DNA of 64,000 nt from Haliea sp963974125 (GCA_963974125.1 CAXBCH010000003.1:62001-126000), one strand, 5' to 3'. Shown: positions 7,233 to 16,872, numbered from the stretch's first letter. The notes: generated by a model not told the origin, from the letters alone. A program made the numbers and translations.

Positions 7233-9260
7233 ATGTCGCGGGCACTGCGGGCCCCACTGCTTATTCTGCTCGTCGCGCTGGGCTCCGGCGCCGCGAAGGC
7301 CCAGGATTTCACTGTGAATCTGAAAGAAACCGATATTCAGGAGTTGATCAAGTTCGTGGCCGAGGCCACGGAGACCACCATCGTGGTCGACCCTGCGGTC
7401 AAGGGCAAGGTCAAGGTCGTCTCCAGCAAACCAGTATCCCGCAGCGAGCTCTACGACCTGTTCCTCTCCATTCTGGAAGTGCACGGTTACACAGCGGTAC
7501 GCTCCGGCGGTGTGGTGCGGGTGATCCAGAGCAAGGACGCGCGCTCGGCACCGGTGACGGTGCGCGACGACGAGGGCCAGCGGGGCAATGACGAATACGT
7601 TACCCAGGTCATGCGGCTGCAGAATATCTCCGCGGCAAAGCTGATTCCGGTACTGCGGCCGCTGGTGCCACAACAGGCGCACATGGCGGCCTATGCGCCC
7701 AGCAACGCGATCATCATTTCCGATGTCGCCTCGAATATCGATCGAATCGCCGCGATCATCGAGCGCATGGACCGCACGGCGGTGCAGGAAGCCGAGGTCA
7801 TCAAACTCAAGTACGGCGTCGCCGAGGACGTGGTGCGGATGCTGGAGCAACTCAACAAGTCCGAGGCCCAGCAGGGCAGCGAGGTGGAAGTGCTGCTGGT
7901 AGCGGACACCCGCACCAACAGCGTACTGGTCAGTGCCGATGAGTTGGAGCGGGCACGCATGACGCGCCTGATCCGCTACCTGGATACACCGCTGGAGCAG
8001 AGTGGCAACGTCAAGGTGGTGTACCTGGAGTATGCCAAGGCGGAAGACCTCGCCGACGTCCTGACCCGGGTCATGCAGAATATTACCCGCGTCGAGGGAG
8101 GCGAGGGTGGCCGCCAGCAGCGCAGTAACAGCAACAGTGCCACCATTGAGGCGGACAAGAACACCAACGCCCTGATCATCACGGCCCCCGCCGACGAAAT
8201 GGCATCGCTGGAAGCTGTCATCGCGCGCCTGGATATCCGCCGGGCCCAGGTGCTGGTGGAGGCCATCATCGTCGAACTGGAAGTCCGCGACGGCCAGGAT
8301 CTGGGCCTGCAGTGGCTGTTTGCCAACGACGACGGCTTCTATGGCGGCAACATAAACCCCGATGACCCCCGGGCTGGCCGTATTGCCGCCGCTATCCTTC
8401 CCGATGGCAGCGACGGGGACACGGATGGGGGTACCACTACGGGCGATTTCAACGTCGGCGCACTGGCGGGAGCCATCGCCGGGTCCCCGGGCCTGTCCCT
8501 GGGCTGGGGCGTGGTCGATGATGACCTGTCGATGACGGTTATCCTCAATGCCCTCAACCGGCAGTCCAACGCCAATATCCTGTCCACGCCCAGCCTGCTG
8601 ACCCTGGATAATCAGGAGGCCTACATCACCGTGGGCCAGAACGTCCCCTTTGTGACCGGCTCCTTCACCAGCACCGGTACCGGCGACGGTGCCCAGAACC
8701 CGTTTCAGACCATCGAACGCCAGAACGTGGGTATCACCCTGAAAGTCACGCCCCACATCAACGAGGGGGATTCGGTGGTGCTGGATATTTCCCAGGAAGT
8801 GTCCAGCCTCAGCAATACCTCGGCGGTGTTGGAGGCCTCGGACCTGATTACCAACGAACGCATCCTGCAGACCAAGGTGCTGGCGGCGAATGGCCGCATG
8901 GTGGTGCTGGGTGGGCTGATCAAGGATGACGTTCAGGACGGCAGCCAGAAAGTGCCGCTGCTGGGCGATATTCCGCTGCTGGGCCGCCTGTTCCGCAGCG
9001 ATGCGGTGTCGGTGGTGAAGACCAACCTGTTGATCTTTATCCGTCCCACCATTATTCGCGACGACCGGCAGCTGGCCGGCGCCACTGCGGAGAAGTACCG
9101 TTTCATCCGCGACCAGCAATTGCTGCGCCGCGAGCGCGGGCTGATGTTCCTGGACGACGACAATGTGCCGGTGCTGCCGGAGTGGGAACAGCAGATCCGG
9201 CAGCTGGAGAACATCCGGGACGAGGTACAGAGTACTCCTGCCGCCGCGGAGGAGCGCTGA
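7233..9260 (+). CDS. gspD: Type II secretion outer-membrane secretin GspD
   Basis: GspD forms the outer-membrane channel of the T2SS. The 675-aa precursor starts with a signal peptide (MSRALRAPLLILLVALGSG..., cleavage near AKA-QD). Then come the N0 domain (QDFTVNLKETDIQELI...), N1-N3 repeats, and a C-terminal secretin domain ending in the conserved 'VPLLGDIPLLGRLF' and 'LLIFIRPTII' segments. The ATG at 7233 is chosen because it puts the signal peptide at the N-terminus; a GTG at 7224 is an alternative. Residues upstream of these in the open frame are overlap with gspC. No pilotin gene is in the window. Confidence 0.95.
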   Translation: MSRALRAPLLILLVALGSGAAKAQDFTVNLKETDIQELIKFVAEATETTIVVDPAVKGKVKVVSSKPVSRSELYDLFLSILEVHGYTAVRSGGVVRVIQSKDARSAPVTVRDDEGQRGNDEYVTQVMRLQNISAAKLIPVLRPLVPQQAHMAAYAPSNAIIISDVASNIDRIAAIIERMDRTAVQEAEVIKLKYGVAEDVVRMLEQLNKSEAQQGSEVEVLLVADTRTNSVLVSADELERARMTRLIRYLDTPLEQSGNVKVVYLEYAKAEDLADVLTRVMQNITRVEGGEGGRQQRSNSNSATIEADKNTNALIITAPADEMASLEAVIARLDIRRAQVLVEAIIVELEVRDGQDLGLQWLFANDDGFYGGNINPDDPRAGRIAAAILPDGSDGDTDGGTTTGDFNVGALAGAIAGSPGLSLGWGVVDDDLSMTVILNALNRQSNANILSTPSLLTLDNQEAYITVGQNVPFVTGSFTSTGTGDGAQNPFQTIERQNVGITLKVTPHINEGDSVVLDISQEVSSLSNTSAVLEASDLITNERILQTKVLAANGRMVVLGGLIKDDVQDGSQKVPLLGDIPLLGRLFRSDAVSVVKTNLLIFIRPTIIRDDRQLAGATAEKYRFIRDQQLLRRERGLMFLDDDNVPVLPEWEQQIRQLENIRDEVQSTPAAAEER

Positions 9261-10762
9261 TGACGGTGGCAGCTGCAGCCAGCCCGGAGCCGCCGAGGGC
9301 GCTGCCGTTCGCGTTCGCCAAGCAGTATGGGGTGCTGGTGCACGGCCGACCGGACGGCGTTGTGGTCAGCTGTCGCGCCGAGCCCGGGCCCCAGGTGTTG
9401 CTGGAATTACGGCGTTGGCTGGGTGCTCCCTTCGCCCTGGAAGCGGTGGCCGAGGCGGAGTTCCAGCGCCGGCTCTCCCAGGCCTACCAGCGCGACAACA
9501 ATGCGGCGGTGCAGATGGCGGAGGACATCAGTGCCGATGTCGATCTCAGCCGTCTGGCGGACGAGATTCCCGATAGCGGCGACCTGATGGACGCCGAGGA
9601 CGACGCCCCCATTATCCGCCTGATCAACGCCATCCTCTCCCAGGCGGTGCGCGAACAGGCCTCGGACATCCATATAGAAACCTTTGAAGACCGCCTCAGC
9701 GTGCGTTACCGCATCGACGGCGTACTGGCTGAAATCCTGTCCCCCAAGCGCATGCTGGCACCGCTGCTGGTGTCCCGGCTCAAGGTCATGGCCCGGCTCG
9801 ACATCGCCGAGAAGCGAGTGCCCCAGGACGGTCGCATCTCCGTACGCATCGCCGGTCACGCGGTGGATATCCGCATGTCCACCATGCCCTCCGCCCACGG
9901 CGAGCGGGTGGTGCTGCGCCTGCTCGACAAACAGGCCGGGCAGCTGGAATTAAAGCAGCTGGCGATGAACGAACAGGTACTTTCGAGTTACGAAAAGGCG
10001 CTGCACAGTCCCCACGGGATCATTCTGGTGACCGGCCCCACCGGCTCCGGCAAGACCACCACCCTGTACGCGGGCCTGTCGCATATCAACCAGACCACCC
10101 GCAATATCCTCACCATCGAGGACCCGATCGAATACATGCTGCCCGGCGTCGGCCAGACCCAGGTCAATCCCAAGGTCGACATGACCTTCGCCCGGGGGCT
10201 GCGCGCGATTTTGCGCCAGGATCCGGACGTGGTGATGGTGGGCGAGATCCGCGACCTGGAGACCGCGGAGATCGCGGTGCAGGCGTCCCTGACCGGGCAC
10301 CTGGTACTGTCCACCCTGCACACCAACACCGCGATCGGCGCGGTCACCCGGCTGCAGGACATGGGTATTGAACCGTTTCTCCTGTCGTCCAGCCTGATCG
10401 GTGTCATGGCGCAGCGCCTGGTGCGCCTGCTGTGCAGGGATTGCAAGCAGGCCTATGAACCGTCCCCCTCGGAGCGGACGCTGTTGGGTGTCGACCCGGA
10501 CCTGGGCGACCGGCTGCAAATCTTCCGGGCAGTGGGCTGCGAGCACTGCAACTACGGCGGCTACCGTGGCCGCACCGGCATCTACGAATTGATCGAGGTC
10601 AACGACGCCCTGCGCCTGATGATTCACGAGGGCGCCAGCGAGCAGCAGATGCTGCAGGAGGCGCGCAAGCTGTATCCCGGCATTCAGGAAGATGGCCGCC
10701 GCCGGATTCTGGCTGGCGAGACCAGCATCGAAGAAGTGCTGCGTGTCACCGCAGTCACCTGA
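9260..10762 (+). CDS. gspE: Type II secretion ATPase GspE
   Basis: Cytoplasmic hexameric ATPase that powers pseudopilus assembly. The 500-aa protein carries the N1E region that docks on GspL, Walker A GPTGSGKT (about 259-266), the Asp box, Walker B and His box of secretion NTPases, and the GspE-specific tetracysteine zinc module (CRDC at about 392-395 and CEHC at about 427-430). The ATG overlaps the gspD stop (TGATG), so coupling is likely. No residue of the catalytic core looks altered. Confidence 0.96.
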   Translation: MTVAAAASPEPPRALPFAFAKQYGVLVHGRPDGVVVSCRAEPGPQVLLELRRWLGAPFALEAVAEAEFQRRLSQAYQRDNNAAVQMAEDISADVDLSRLADEIPDSGDLMDAEDDAPIIRLINAILSQAVREQASDIHIETFEDRLSVRYRIDGVLAEILSPKRMLAPLLVSRLKVMARLDIAEKRVPQDGRISVRIAGHAVDIRMSTMPSAHGERVVLRLLDKQAGQLELKQLAMNEQVLSSYEKALHSPHGIILVTGPTGSGKTTTLYAGLSHINQTTRNILTIEDPIEYMLPGVGQTQVNPKVDMTFARGLRAILRQDPDVVMVGEIRDLETAEIAVQASLTGHLVLSTLHTNTAIGAVTRLQDMGIEPFLLSSSLIGVMAQRLVRLLCRDCKQAYEPSPSERTLLGVDPDLGDRLQIFRAVGCEHCNYGGYRGRTGIYELIEVNDALRLMIHEGASEQQMLQEARKLYPGIQEDGRRRILAGETSIEEVLRVTAVT

Positions 10763-10777
10763 GCGCGGTAGCGGGCG

Positions 10778-11998
10778 ATGACGGCCTATCGGTATCGGGC
10801 GCTCAACCCTGGCGGCAAGCTGGTCAAGGGCGTGCTGGAGGGCGACTCCGAGCGTCAGGTGCGCAGCCAGCTGCGCAGCCAGAAGCTGCGCCCGGTGGAG
10901 GTGGAGGTGGCCAATCGCCAGGCGGCCAACCAGCCCCGCTTCAACCTTGCGTTCTTGCAGCCCCGTATCAGCGTGTCCGAGCTGGCGCTGGTCACCCGCC
11001 AGCTGGCGACCCTGGTGCAGTCGAACCTGCCGCTGGATGAATGCCTGCAGGCCGCGGCCGAACAGAGCCGCAAGGCACGCACCAAGGGCCTGCTGTTGCA
11101 GGTGCGCTCGCGAGTGGCGGAGGGGCACACGCTGGCCTATGCCATGGGCGAGTTTCCGCTGGTGTTCAACGAAATGTACCGGGCCATGGTCAATGCCGGC
11201 GAGCATGCGGGCTACCTCGGACCGGTGCTGGCGCAGCTGGCAGACTACAATGAGCAGCGCCAGTACACCGCGCAGAAAATGAAAATGGCGATGATCTATC
11301 CCTTCATTCTCGTGGGGGTGGCCGTCGCCGTGGTGGTGGCGCTGATGGTCTTCGTGGTGCCGGAGCTGATCGGGATTTTCGCCCACACCAACCGCGAGCT
11401 GCCGCTGCTGACCCGCGGCCTGATCGCCGCCAGCGACTTTTCCCGGGACTATGCCCTCTGGGTTCTGCTGGCGGCGGTGGTCCTGGTCATCGGCTTGCGG
11501 CGCTGGCTGCGGCTGCCCGCGCGCCGCAAGCGCTGGCACGGCCTGCTACTGCGCCTGCCCGGCATCTCCCGGCTGGTCACCGCCGTGGATACCGCCCGCT
11601 TTGCCTCCACCCTCAGTATCCTGATGGCCAGCGGCGTGCCGCTGCTGCAGTCGCTGCATATCGCCGGCCAGGTCTTGACCAACCTCGTGTTGCGGGATGA
11701 CAGTGCCCGGGTGGCTGAGCGGGTGCAGGAAGGCAGCAGCCTGCACCGGGCCCTGCGCGAAAGTGGCCGCTTTCCGCCGATGATGGTGCACATGGTGGCC
11801 AGCGGCGAAACCAGCGGTGAACTGGAAACCATGCTGCAGCGTTCGGCCACCAACCAGGAGCGCGAACTGGAAATGACGCTCGGCACCATGATGAGCCTGC
11901 TGGAACCGCTGCTGGTGGTCTTCATGGGTGCCATGGTGCTGGTCATTGTCATGGCCATCCTGCTGCCTATTTTTGATCTCAATACAATGGTGCGATAG
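10778..11998 (+). CDS. gspF: Type II secretion inner-membrane platform protein GspF
   Basis: Polytopic platform protein that contacts GspE and GspL. The 406-aa protein has two homologous T2SSF cytoplasmic domains and three transmembrane segments (about residues 170-195, 222-242 and 375-400), the family's usual architecture. It starts MTAYRYRALNPGGK, typical for GspF/PilC. It sits 15 bp after gspE with a weak purine-rich site (GCGGTAGCGGG) upstream. Confidence 0.95.
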   Translation: MTAYRYRALNPGGKLVKGVLEGDSERQVRSQLRSQKLRPVEVEVANRQAANQPRFNLAFLQPRISVSELALVTRQLATLVQSNLPLDECLQAAAEQSRKARTKGLLLQVRSRVAEGHTLAYAMGEFPLVFNEMYRAMVNAGEHAGYLGPVLAQLADYNEQRQYTAQKMKMAMIYPFILVGVAVAVVVALMVFVVPELIGIFAHTNRELPLLTRGLIAASDFSRDYALWVLLAAVVLVIGLRRWLRLPARRKRWHGLLLRLPGISRLVTAVDTARFASTLSILMASGVPLLQSLHIAGQVLTNLVLRDDSARVAERVQEGSSLHRALRESGRFPPMMVHMVASGETSGELETMLQRSATNQERELEMTLGTMMSLLEPLLVVFMGAMVLVIVMAILLPIFDLNTMVR

Positions 11999-12002
11999 CG
12001 AT

Positions 12003-12446
12003 ATGAATATCCCGACAAGACGTGCGCAGGGAGGTTTCTCCCTGGTGGAAATTCTGGTGGTGCTGGTGATCATGGGGCTGCTGATCAGCGTGGTGGCGCC
12101 AACGGTGCTCAACCGTGCCGACGAGGCGCGGATCCAGAAGGTCCACGCTGACTTCAAGGCCATTGAGACAGCGCTCAAGATCTACCGGCTCGACAATTAT
12201 CTGTATCCGACGACCGAGCAGGGGCTGCAGGCGCTGGTCGCTCCCAGCAATCTCGATCCACAGCCGCGGAATTTCAAGGACGGCGGTTATTTGCAGGAAG
12301 TCCCGCTGGACCCCTGGGGTCGACCCTATCTGTACCTGAGTCCCGGTGAGCATGGCGAGGTGGACATCTATAGCCTGGGTGCCGATGGCTTGTCCGGGGG
12401 CGAGGGCCAGAATGCAGATATCGGCAACTGGAAAGAGCAGGACTGA
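12003..12446 (+). CDS. gspG: Major pseudopilin GspG
   Basis: Main subunit of the T2SS pseudopilus. The 147-aa prepilin has a short leader ending in GG, then FSLVEILVVLVIMGLL, with cleavage expected between G11 and F12 and the invariant +5 glutamate at E16. The C-terminal half has the conserved 'DPWGRPYLY' and 'DIYSLGADG' segments that bind calcium in this family. A prepilin peptidase is needed for processing but is not encoded here. Confidence 0.96.
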   Translation: MNIPTRRAQGGFSLVEILVVLVIMGLLISVVAPTVLNRADEARIQKVHADFKAIETALKIYRLDNYLYPTTEQGLQALVAPSNLDPQPRNFKDGGYLQEVPLDPWGRPYLYLSPGEHGEVDIYSLGADGLSGGEGQNADIGNWKEQD

Positions 12447-12450
12447 TTCC

Positions 12451-13086
12451 GTGAGCCGCCGGCAGCGGGCGGCCTGCGCAGCCCCGGTCGGCGCCAGCGC
12501 GACCCGCGGGAGGCCGCCCCGCGGGAGGCCGCCCCACGGCTTCAGCCTGCTGGAGTTGCTGGTGGTGTTGTTCGTGGTGGTGCTGATTACATCGCTGGCG
12601 ACGCTGAATGTTGGCTCCGGCAACCAGGACCTGCGCCTGGAAGCCCAGGTGCGCGAGATCCAGAACATCGCCCTGTTCGCCCTTGATGAGGCCCAGATGT
12701 CGGGTCGCGACATGGGTTTGCTGCTGTTTCTGAATGCCCGCGGCCCGGAAACCACCTACGGCTACACCTGGCGTGAGCGGCGCGCGGAAGGTTGGCGCGC
12801 GCCACGGGTGGCCGCTGACGTGTTCACTGAACAGACGCTGCCGGCGGAAGTTGACCTTGCGCTGATGCTGGAAAATGTGCCGGAAAGCGACCTGCCGCCC
12901 GCGCCTGTGGCGGCGGATGCGGCGCCGCAGGTGATCTTCCATGCCAGTGGCGAGGTCGTTCCCGGCGAGCTGGAATTGCGCCGCCGTGATACGGGCGAGA
13001 TTCTCTGGCGCCTGCAGTGGGACCTGCTGGGGCGGATGACGCTGCTGCGTCGCGGCGAAGTGGCAGATGATTTTGATCGCTCCTAG
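12451..13086 (+). CDS. gspH: Minor pseudopilin GspH with a repeat-expanded leader
   Basis: Minor pseudopilin of 211 aa. The mature N-terminus FSLLELLVVLFVVVLI has the +5 glutamate. The leader from the GTG start at 12451 is about 30 residues, much longer than the usual 6-10, and Arg/Pro-rich. Part of it is an in-frame RGRPP duplication made by a perfect 15-bp tandem repeat at 12504-12533. No alternative start lies between the repeat and the cleavage site, so the long leader seems real. The gene overlaps gspI by 20 nt. Confidence 0.85.
   Translation: MSRRQRAACAAPVGASATRGRPPRGRPPHGFSLLELLVVLFVVVLITSLATLNVGSGNQDLRLEAQVREIQNIALFALDEAQMSGRDMGLLLFLNARGPETTYGYTWRERRAEGWRAPRVAADVFTEQTLPAEVDLALMLENVPESDLPPAPVAADAAPQVIFHASGEVVPGELELRRRDTGEILWRLQWDLLGRMTLLRRGEVADDFDRS
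12504..12533 (+). repeat. Perfect 15-bp tandem duplication inside the gspH leader
   Basis: Two exact copies of CCGCGGGAGGCCGCC lie head to tail. They are in frame with gspH and encode RGRPP twice, directly before the prepilin cleavage site. This looks like a slippage duplication in GC-rich DNA. Confidence 0.9.
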
Positions 13087-13501
13087 GAAGCCGTTGCGCC
13101 AGCCAGGCTTCACCCTGGTGGAGGTCATGGTGGCTCTGGCCGTGGTCGCGCTGGCGTTGCCGGCCCTGATGTTTGCCCTCTATCAGCAGGTGGACGGTAC
13201 CGGCTACCTGCGTGACAAGTCCCTGGCGCAGATGGTGGCCAACAACAAGCTAGTGGAGCTGCGGCTGCTCAGCGCGGCCCGGCCCGGGCTCTTCAGCGGT
13301 GTCGACAGCGGCGTCGAGGAACTCGCCGGGCGGCAATGGCACTGGCGCCTGGCCAGCAGCGCCACCCAGGTCCAGTCCTTCTACCGGGTGGAGATTGCAG
13401 TGCGTGCAGGCGAGGAGGAGAGCGGCCTGCCCTTGCATACCCTGGTCGCTTTCATGTTCGAGGACCAGCGCCAGGCCCCGGAGGTGCCCGGTGAGGAGTA
13501 G
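13067..13501 (+). CDS. gspI: Minor pseudopilin GspI
   Basis: Minor pseudopilin of 144 aa in the tip complex with GspJ and GspK. A 13-14 residue leader (MILIAPRKPLRQPG) precedes FTLVEVMVALAVVALAL with the +5 glutamate. The C-terminal region with conserved 'LAQMVANNKLVEL' is diagnostic for GspI. It overlaps gspH by 20 nt and gspJ by 11 nt. Confidence 0.93.
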   Translation: MILIAPRKPLRQPGFTLVEVMVALAVVALALPALMFALYQQVDGTGYLRDKSLAQMVANNKLVELRLLSAARPGLFSGVDSGVEELAGRQWHWRLASSATQVQSFYRVEIAVRAGEEESGLPLHTLVAFMFEDQRQAPEVPGEE

Positions 13502-14135
13502 CGGGTTCACGCTGGTGGAAGTCCTGATCGCCCTGGCGATCACCGCCTTCGTGGCGGCGGTGTCCTACACCGGACTGTCGACCGTGATCAGCGGGGTCGA
13601 GAGTACGCGGGCGGTGGCCGAGCGCACCTGGGAGGTGAACCGCGCCCTGATGATTGTCAGTCGCGACCTGCGCCATTTTGTCGAGCGCCCGGTGCGGGAC
13701 GAATTCGGTGAAGAGGAGCCGGCACTGATCGGCGGGCGGGCGGCCCGCTTCATGCTGAGCTTTACCCGCAGCGGCTGGCACAATTCCGCGGAACATCCGC
13801 GCAGCAACCTGCAGCGCGTCAATTACCTGTGGCTGGACGACAGCCTCTGGCGGGAGAGTTACCCGGTGCTGGACCGGGCCTCGGTGACCGAGCCGCAGCG
13901 CGTGTTGTTGCTGGAGGGGGTCACGGACCTGCGCCTGTCATTCCTCGATACCCCGGAGTCCCTGCGCCCGGGTGCTCGCGGGACGGTGGTCGAGACCCGC
14001 AACTGGCCGGAAAACTGGGTGGCGGATACCAGTCAGCCCGGCGTGGCGCTGCCGCCCCCCGCAGCTGTGGAGTTGGTCCTGGAACTGGAAGACATGGGCG
14101 AACTGAGGAGTCTGCATGCACTGCCGCCCCTCTGA
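13491..14135 (+). CDS. gspJ: Minor pseudopilin GspJ
   Basis: Minor pseudopilin of 214 aa. From the GTG at 13491 the leader is only VRSSG before FTLVEVLIALAITAFV with the +5 glutamate. The body contains the GspJ hallmark 'RDLRHFVERPVRD'. The start codon sits inside the gspI coding region, as is common in this operon. An upstream extension of the frame is gspI overlap. Confidence 0.93.
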   Translation: MRSSGFTLVEVLIALAITAFVAAVSYTGLSTVISGVESTRAVAERTWEVNRALMIVSRDLRHFVERPVRDEFGEEEPALIGGRAARFMLSFTRSGWHNSAEHPRSNLQRVNYLWLDDSLWRESYPVLDRASVTEPQRVLLLEGVTDLRLSFLDTPESLRPGARGTVVETRNWPENWVADTSQPGVALPPPAAVELVLELEDMGELRSLHALPPL

Positions 14136-15156
14136 GCCGCGCCACCCCGACGCCCAGCGCGGTGTGGCGCTGGTGGTGGCGCTGCTGGTGTTCGGCCTGT
14201 CCGCGGCCCTGCTGGTGGCCATGCAAAGCGAGTTCACCCTGTTCTACCAGCGCGGGTCCAATCTGTTTCAGGCCGAGCAGGGCCACGCCTACCTGCGCGG
14301 TGCGGAAGAACTGGCAACGCTGGCGCTGGTGATGGACCACGATGCCGACCAGTCCCGGGAGCAGCCGCGGGATGATCTCGGCGAGTTCTGGGCCCAGCAG
14401 GCAACGCCCTATCCGCTGGACGAGGGCGGCTGGCTGGTGGGCTCGCTGCAGGATCTGCAGGGGCGCTTCAACCTGAATTTGCTGGCTGCCTCCGTGACCG
14501 GTACAGACGAGGCCGGGACGGACAGCGCCCGTTTCACGCCCGCCCAGGCCTTCTTTATCCGCCTGCTGCAGGCGCTGCCGGAGTTGCAGCTCGACTCCCG
14601 CGAGGCTATTGCGCTGACCCAGGCCATCGGCGACTGGCTGGACCCGGATACGATTACCCGCCCGTTCGGGGCCGAGGATGATTTCTACAGTGGCCAGAGT
14701 CCTCCCTATCGCGCCGCCAACCGGCCCATGGCCAGCGCCAGCGAGCTGCGGGCAGTGGCCAATGTGACCCCGGAGCTGTACCGCGCACTGGCACCCCTGG
14801 TGACAGTCTGGCCGCAAACACCTGCGCCCCTGAATATTCACACGGCGGCGCTGCCGCTGCTGCGGTCGATAAATGGCGACGGTGAGCTGCTGCCCCTGAG
14901 CGAAATGGAGGCCGAGTCCCTGTTTCAGCGCCAGCGCAGCGAGGGTGGCTTCGCCAGCCTGGACGAACTGCTGGAAGCGCCGGCCTTCGCTGACAAGAAC
15001 ACGGAGGGAGTGCGCAGTCTGCTCGGCGAAAGCTCGTCCTGGTTTCTGTTGACCGCAGAGGTCGAAGTTGCCGATCGCAACATGCGCTTGTACAGTGTGC
15101 TGCACCGCGATGAGCGCACGGTACGGGCTGTGGCCCGCGCGTCCGGCAGCCTGTGA
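14116..15156 (+). CDS. gspK: Pseudopilus tip protein GspK
   Basis: Large minor pseudopilin of 346 aa capping the pseudopilus. The leader ends at RG before VALVVALLVFGLSAALL. Unlike the other pseudopilins, GspK lacks the +5 glutamate in this family, and that holds here. The big alpha-helical insert domain and 'LNLLAASV' and 'NIHTAALPLL' segments fit GspK. It overlaps gspJ by 20 nt. Confidence 0.93.
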   Translation: MHCRPSEPRHPDAQRGVALVVALLVFGLSAALLVAMQSEFTLFYQRGSNLFQAEQGHAYLRGAEELATLALVMDHDADQSREQPRDDLGEFWAQQATPYPLDEGGWLVGSLQDLQGRFNLNLLAASVTGTDEAGTDSARFTPAQAFFIRLLQALPELQLDSREAIALTQAIGDWLDPDTITRPFGAEDDFYSGQSPPYRAANRPMASASELRAVANVTPELYRALAPLVTVWPQTPAPLNIHTAALPLLRSINGDGELLPLSEMEAESLFQRQRSEGGFASLDELLEAPAFADKNTEGVRSLLGESSSWFLLTAEVEVADRNMRLYSVLHRDERTVRAVARASGSL

Positions 15157-15205
15157 TGCAGGGCTGGCGGGTGTATCCAACAACGGTAACAACGGAGATC
15201 ACGGT

Positions 15206-16399
15206 TTGCAGAATCTAGCCGTCGTGCGCTTGCTTGACGATGTCCTCGCCTGGTATCCACCGGGTGCCGGTGAGCAGCCGCGCCTGCTCGACAGCGCGGA
15301 CGCGCGGACCCGGTTCCGGGACACGCTGAAAAGCTCGCGCCTGCAGGCCTGCTTTGCCGCCCCGGGCGCAGAAGTGCGCCTGCTGCACGTGACGGTGAGC
15401 CCGGAGGAAAAAAAGCACCTGCAGCAGGCGCTGCCGTTCCTGCTGGAAGAGCAGCTCGCCGAAGATATAGAGGACCTGCATTTCGCGACCTGCCCGCTGG
15501 ACAAGACCACCTTTGGGGTCGCTGTGTGTCGACACTCGGCAATGGCTGCCTGGGAGGACCTGCTGGCGGACCTGCCCGAGCTGCCGCAGTGGTTGCCGGA
15601 ACCCCTGTTGCTGCCCTGGCAGGCGGGTGAATGGTGCCTGGTCATGGCGGCGGACGCGGTGATCGTGCGCAGCGGCGAATGCGAGGGCTACACGGTTGAG
15701 CCGGAACTGCTGCCCGTGCTGCTGACAGCTGCGGCCGAGGCGGCGCCACCGCGGGCACTGGTGGTCTACGGCAGCGACCGGGAGCGCGAGCTGGCACTGA
15801 TCCCCACGGCCTTGCAGGATCGGGTGCAATGGCGTCAGGGGAACCTGTGCTCTGCCCTGATGCTGGCGCGGGATGAACACCCTCTGAACCTGCGCCAGGG
15901 ACCCTACGCGGCGCGGTTGCCGCTGACGCGCTGGTGGCAGCAGTGGCGCGTGGCCGCCATGGTGCTGGCTGTCGCGTTTACCTTGCAACTGCTTGCAACC
16001 TGGGCTGACTACCGGTCGCTCAGCAACGAAAATCTGGCATTGCGTGCGGCGCTGGAAACCAGCTACCGGCAAGCCGTGCCCGAGGGAGCGCTGGTAGATG
16101 CGGAACGCCAGCTGCGGCGCCAGCTGGATGGTCTGCGCGGCGGTGGCGGTGGTGGTGGCTTTGTGCGTCTGCTGGAGCAGGCGGGCGGCATCATTGCCCA
16201 GCGCCCGGGCACCAGTATCGTCAGCATCAACTACAACCAGCGCGGCGGTGAAATGCGCCTGAACCTGGTCGCCAATGACTTTGCGGCGGTGGAGCAGCTG
16301 CGCGCTGGCCTGGCTGAGGCCGGGCTGGCCGCGGTGATGGAAAGCAGCAGCGCCCAGGGCGACGGCGTCCGCGCCCGAATCCGGGTAGGGGGCGTCTGA
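15206..16399 (+). CDS. gspL: Type II secretion protein GspL
   Basis: Inner-membrane protein that recruits GspE. The 397-aa protein has an actin-like cytoplasmic domain (residues 1 to about 240), a single transmembrane helix (about 249-270, MVLAVAFTLQLLATW) and a ferredoxin-like periplasmic domain. The TTG at 15206 is chosen because GGAG lies 8 nt upstream and no ATG/GTG fits; earlier codons overlap gspK. A run of seven glycines (about 312-318) sits in the periplasmic linker. Confidence 0.9.
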   Translation: MQNLAVVRLLDDVLAWYPPGAGEQPRLLDSADARTRFRDTLKSSRLQACFAAPGAEVRLLHVTVSPEEKKHLQQALPFLLEEQLAEDIEDLHFATCPLDKTTFGVAVCRHSAMAAWEDLLADLPELPQWLPEPLLLPWQAGEWCLVMAADAVIVRSGECEGYTVEPELLPVLLTAAAEAAPPRALVVYGSDRERELALIPTALQDRVQWRQGNLCSALMLARDEHPLNLRQGPYAARLPLTRWWQQWRVAAMVLAVAFTLQLLATWADYRSLSNENLALRAALETSYRQAVPEGALVDAERQLRRQLDGLRGGGGGGGFVRLLEQAGGIIAQRPGTSIVSINYNQRGGEMRLNLVANDFAAVEQLRAGLAEAGLAAVMESSSAQGDGVRARIRVGGV

Positions 16400-16872
16400 T
16401 GCAAGCCTGGTTTGCGCGTCTTGATCGCCGCGAACAACTGAGCGTGCTGGTGCTGGCCGCAGTTGTCGGCCTGTATCTGCTGTGGGTATTGCTGTGGTCG
16501 CCCGTCGCCGCCATGCGCGATCGCATGGCGGAGCAGAACGTCGCGACCGCTGCAGCCCTGGTGCGGGTCGATACTCTGGTCGCCGAACTGCAGCAGGCCC
16601 GCGCATCCTCGGGTCCGGGTGGACAGCGCAGCAACCTGGCGGCAGTGGTGAACCAGAGTACCGGTCGTTTCGGGCTGCCCGTGAATCGACTCCAGCCCGG
16701 TAGCCGGGGCGATCTGCAGGTGCGGCTGGAGAATGCGCGGTTTGCCGACCTGATCGCCTGGTTGCACCAGCTGGAACTGGGTGAGGGCCTGCTGCTGGAA
16801 GAGGTGGCGATTACCCAGGCCGGCAGCGCCGGCTTTGTCAACGCCACCATCCGCATCGGCCAGGGCTTGTGA
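16399..16872 (+). CDS. gspM: Type II secretion protein GspM
   Basis: Small bitopic partner of GspL, 157 aa. One N-terminal transmembrane helix (about 18-37, LSVLVLAAVVGLYLLWVLL) is followed by a periplasmic ferredoxin-like domain. Its ATG overlaps the gspL stop (TGATG), and the pair normally forms a heterodimer in the platform. Confidence 0.93.
   Translation: MQAWFARLDRREQLSVLVLAAVVGLYLLWVLLWSPVAAMRDRMAEQNVATAAALVRVDTLVAELQQARASSGPGGQRSNLAAVVNQSTGRFGLPVNRLQPGSRGDLQVRLENARFADLIAWLHQLELGEGLLLEEVAITQAGSAGFVNATIRIGQGL

Noticed and set aside
7155..9119. 654-codon open frame on the minus strand across gspD
   Set aside because: It lies antisense to a complete secretin gene, has a His/Gln-rich composition typical of GC-rich antisense frames, and shows no family motif.
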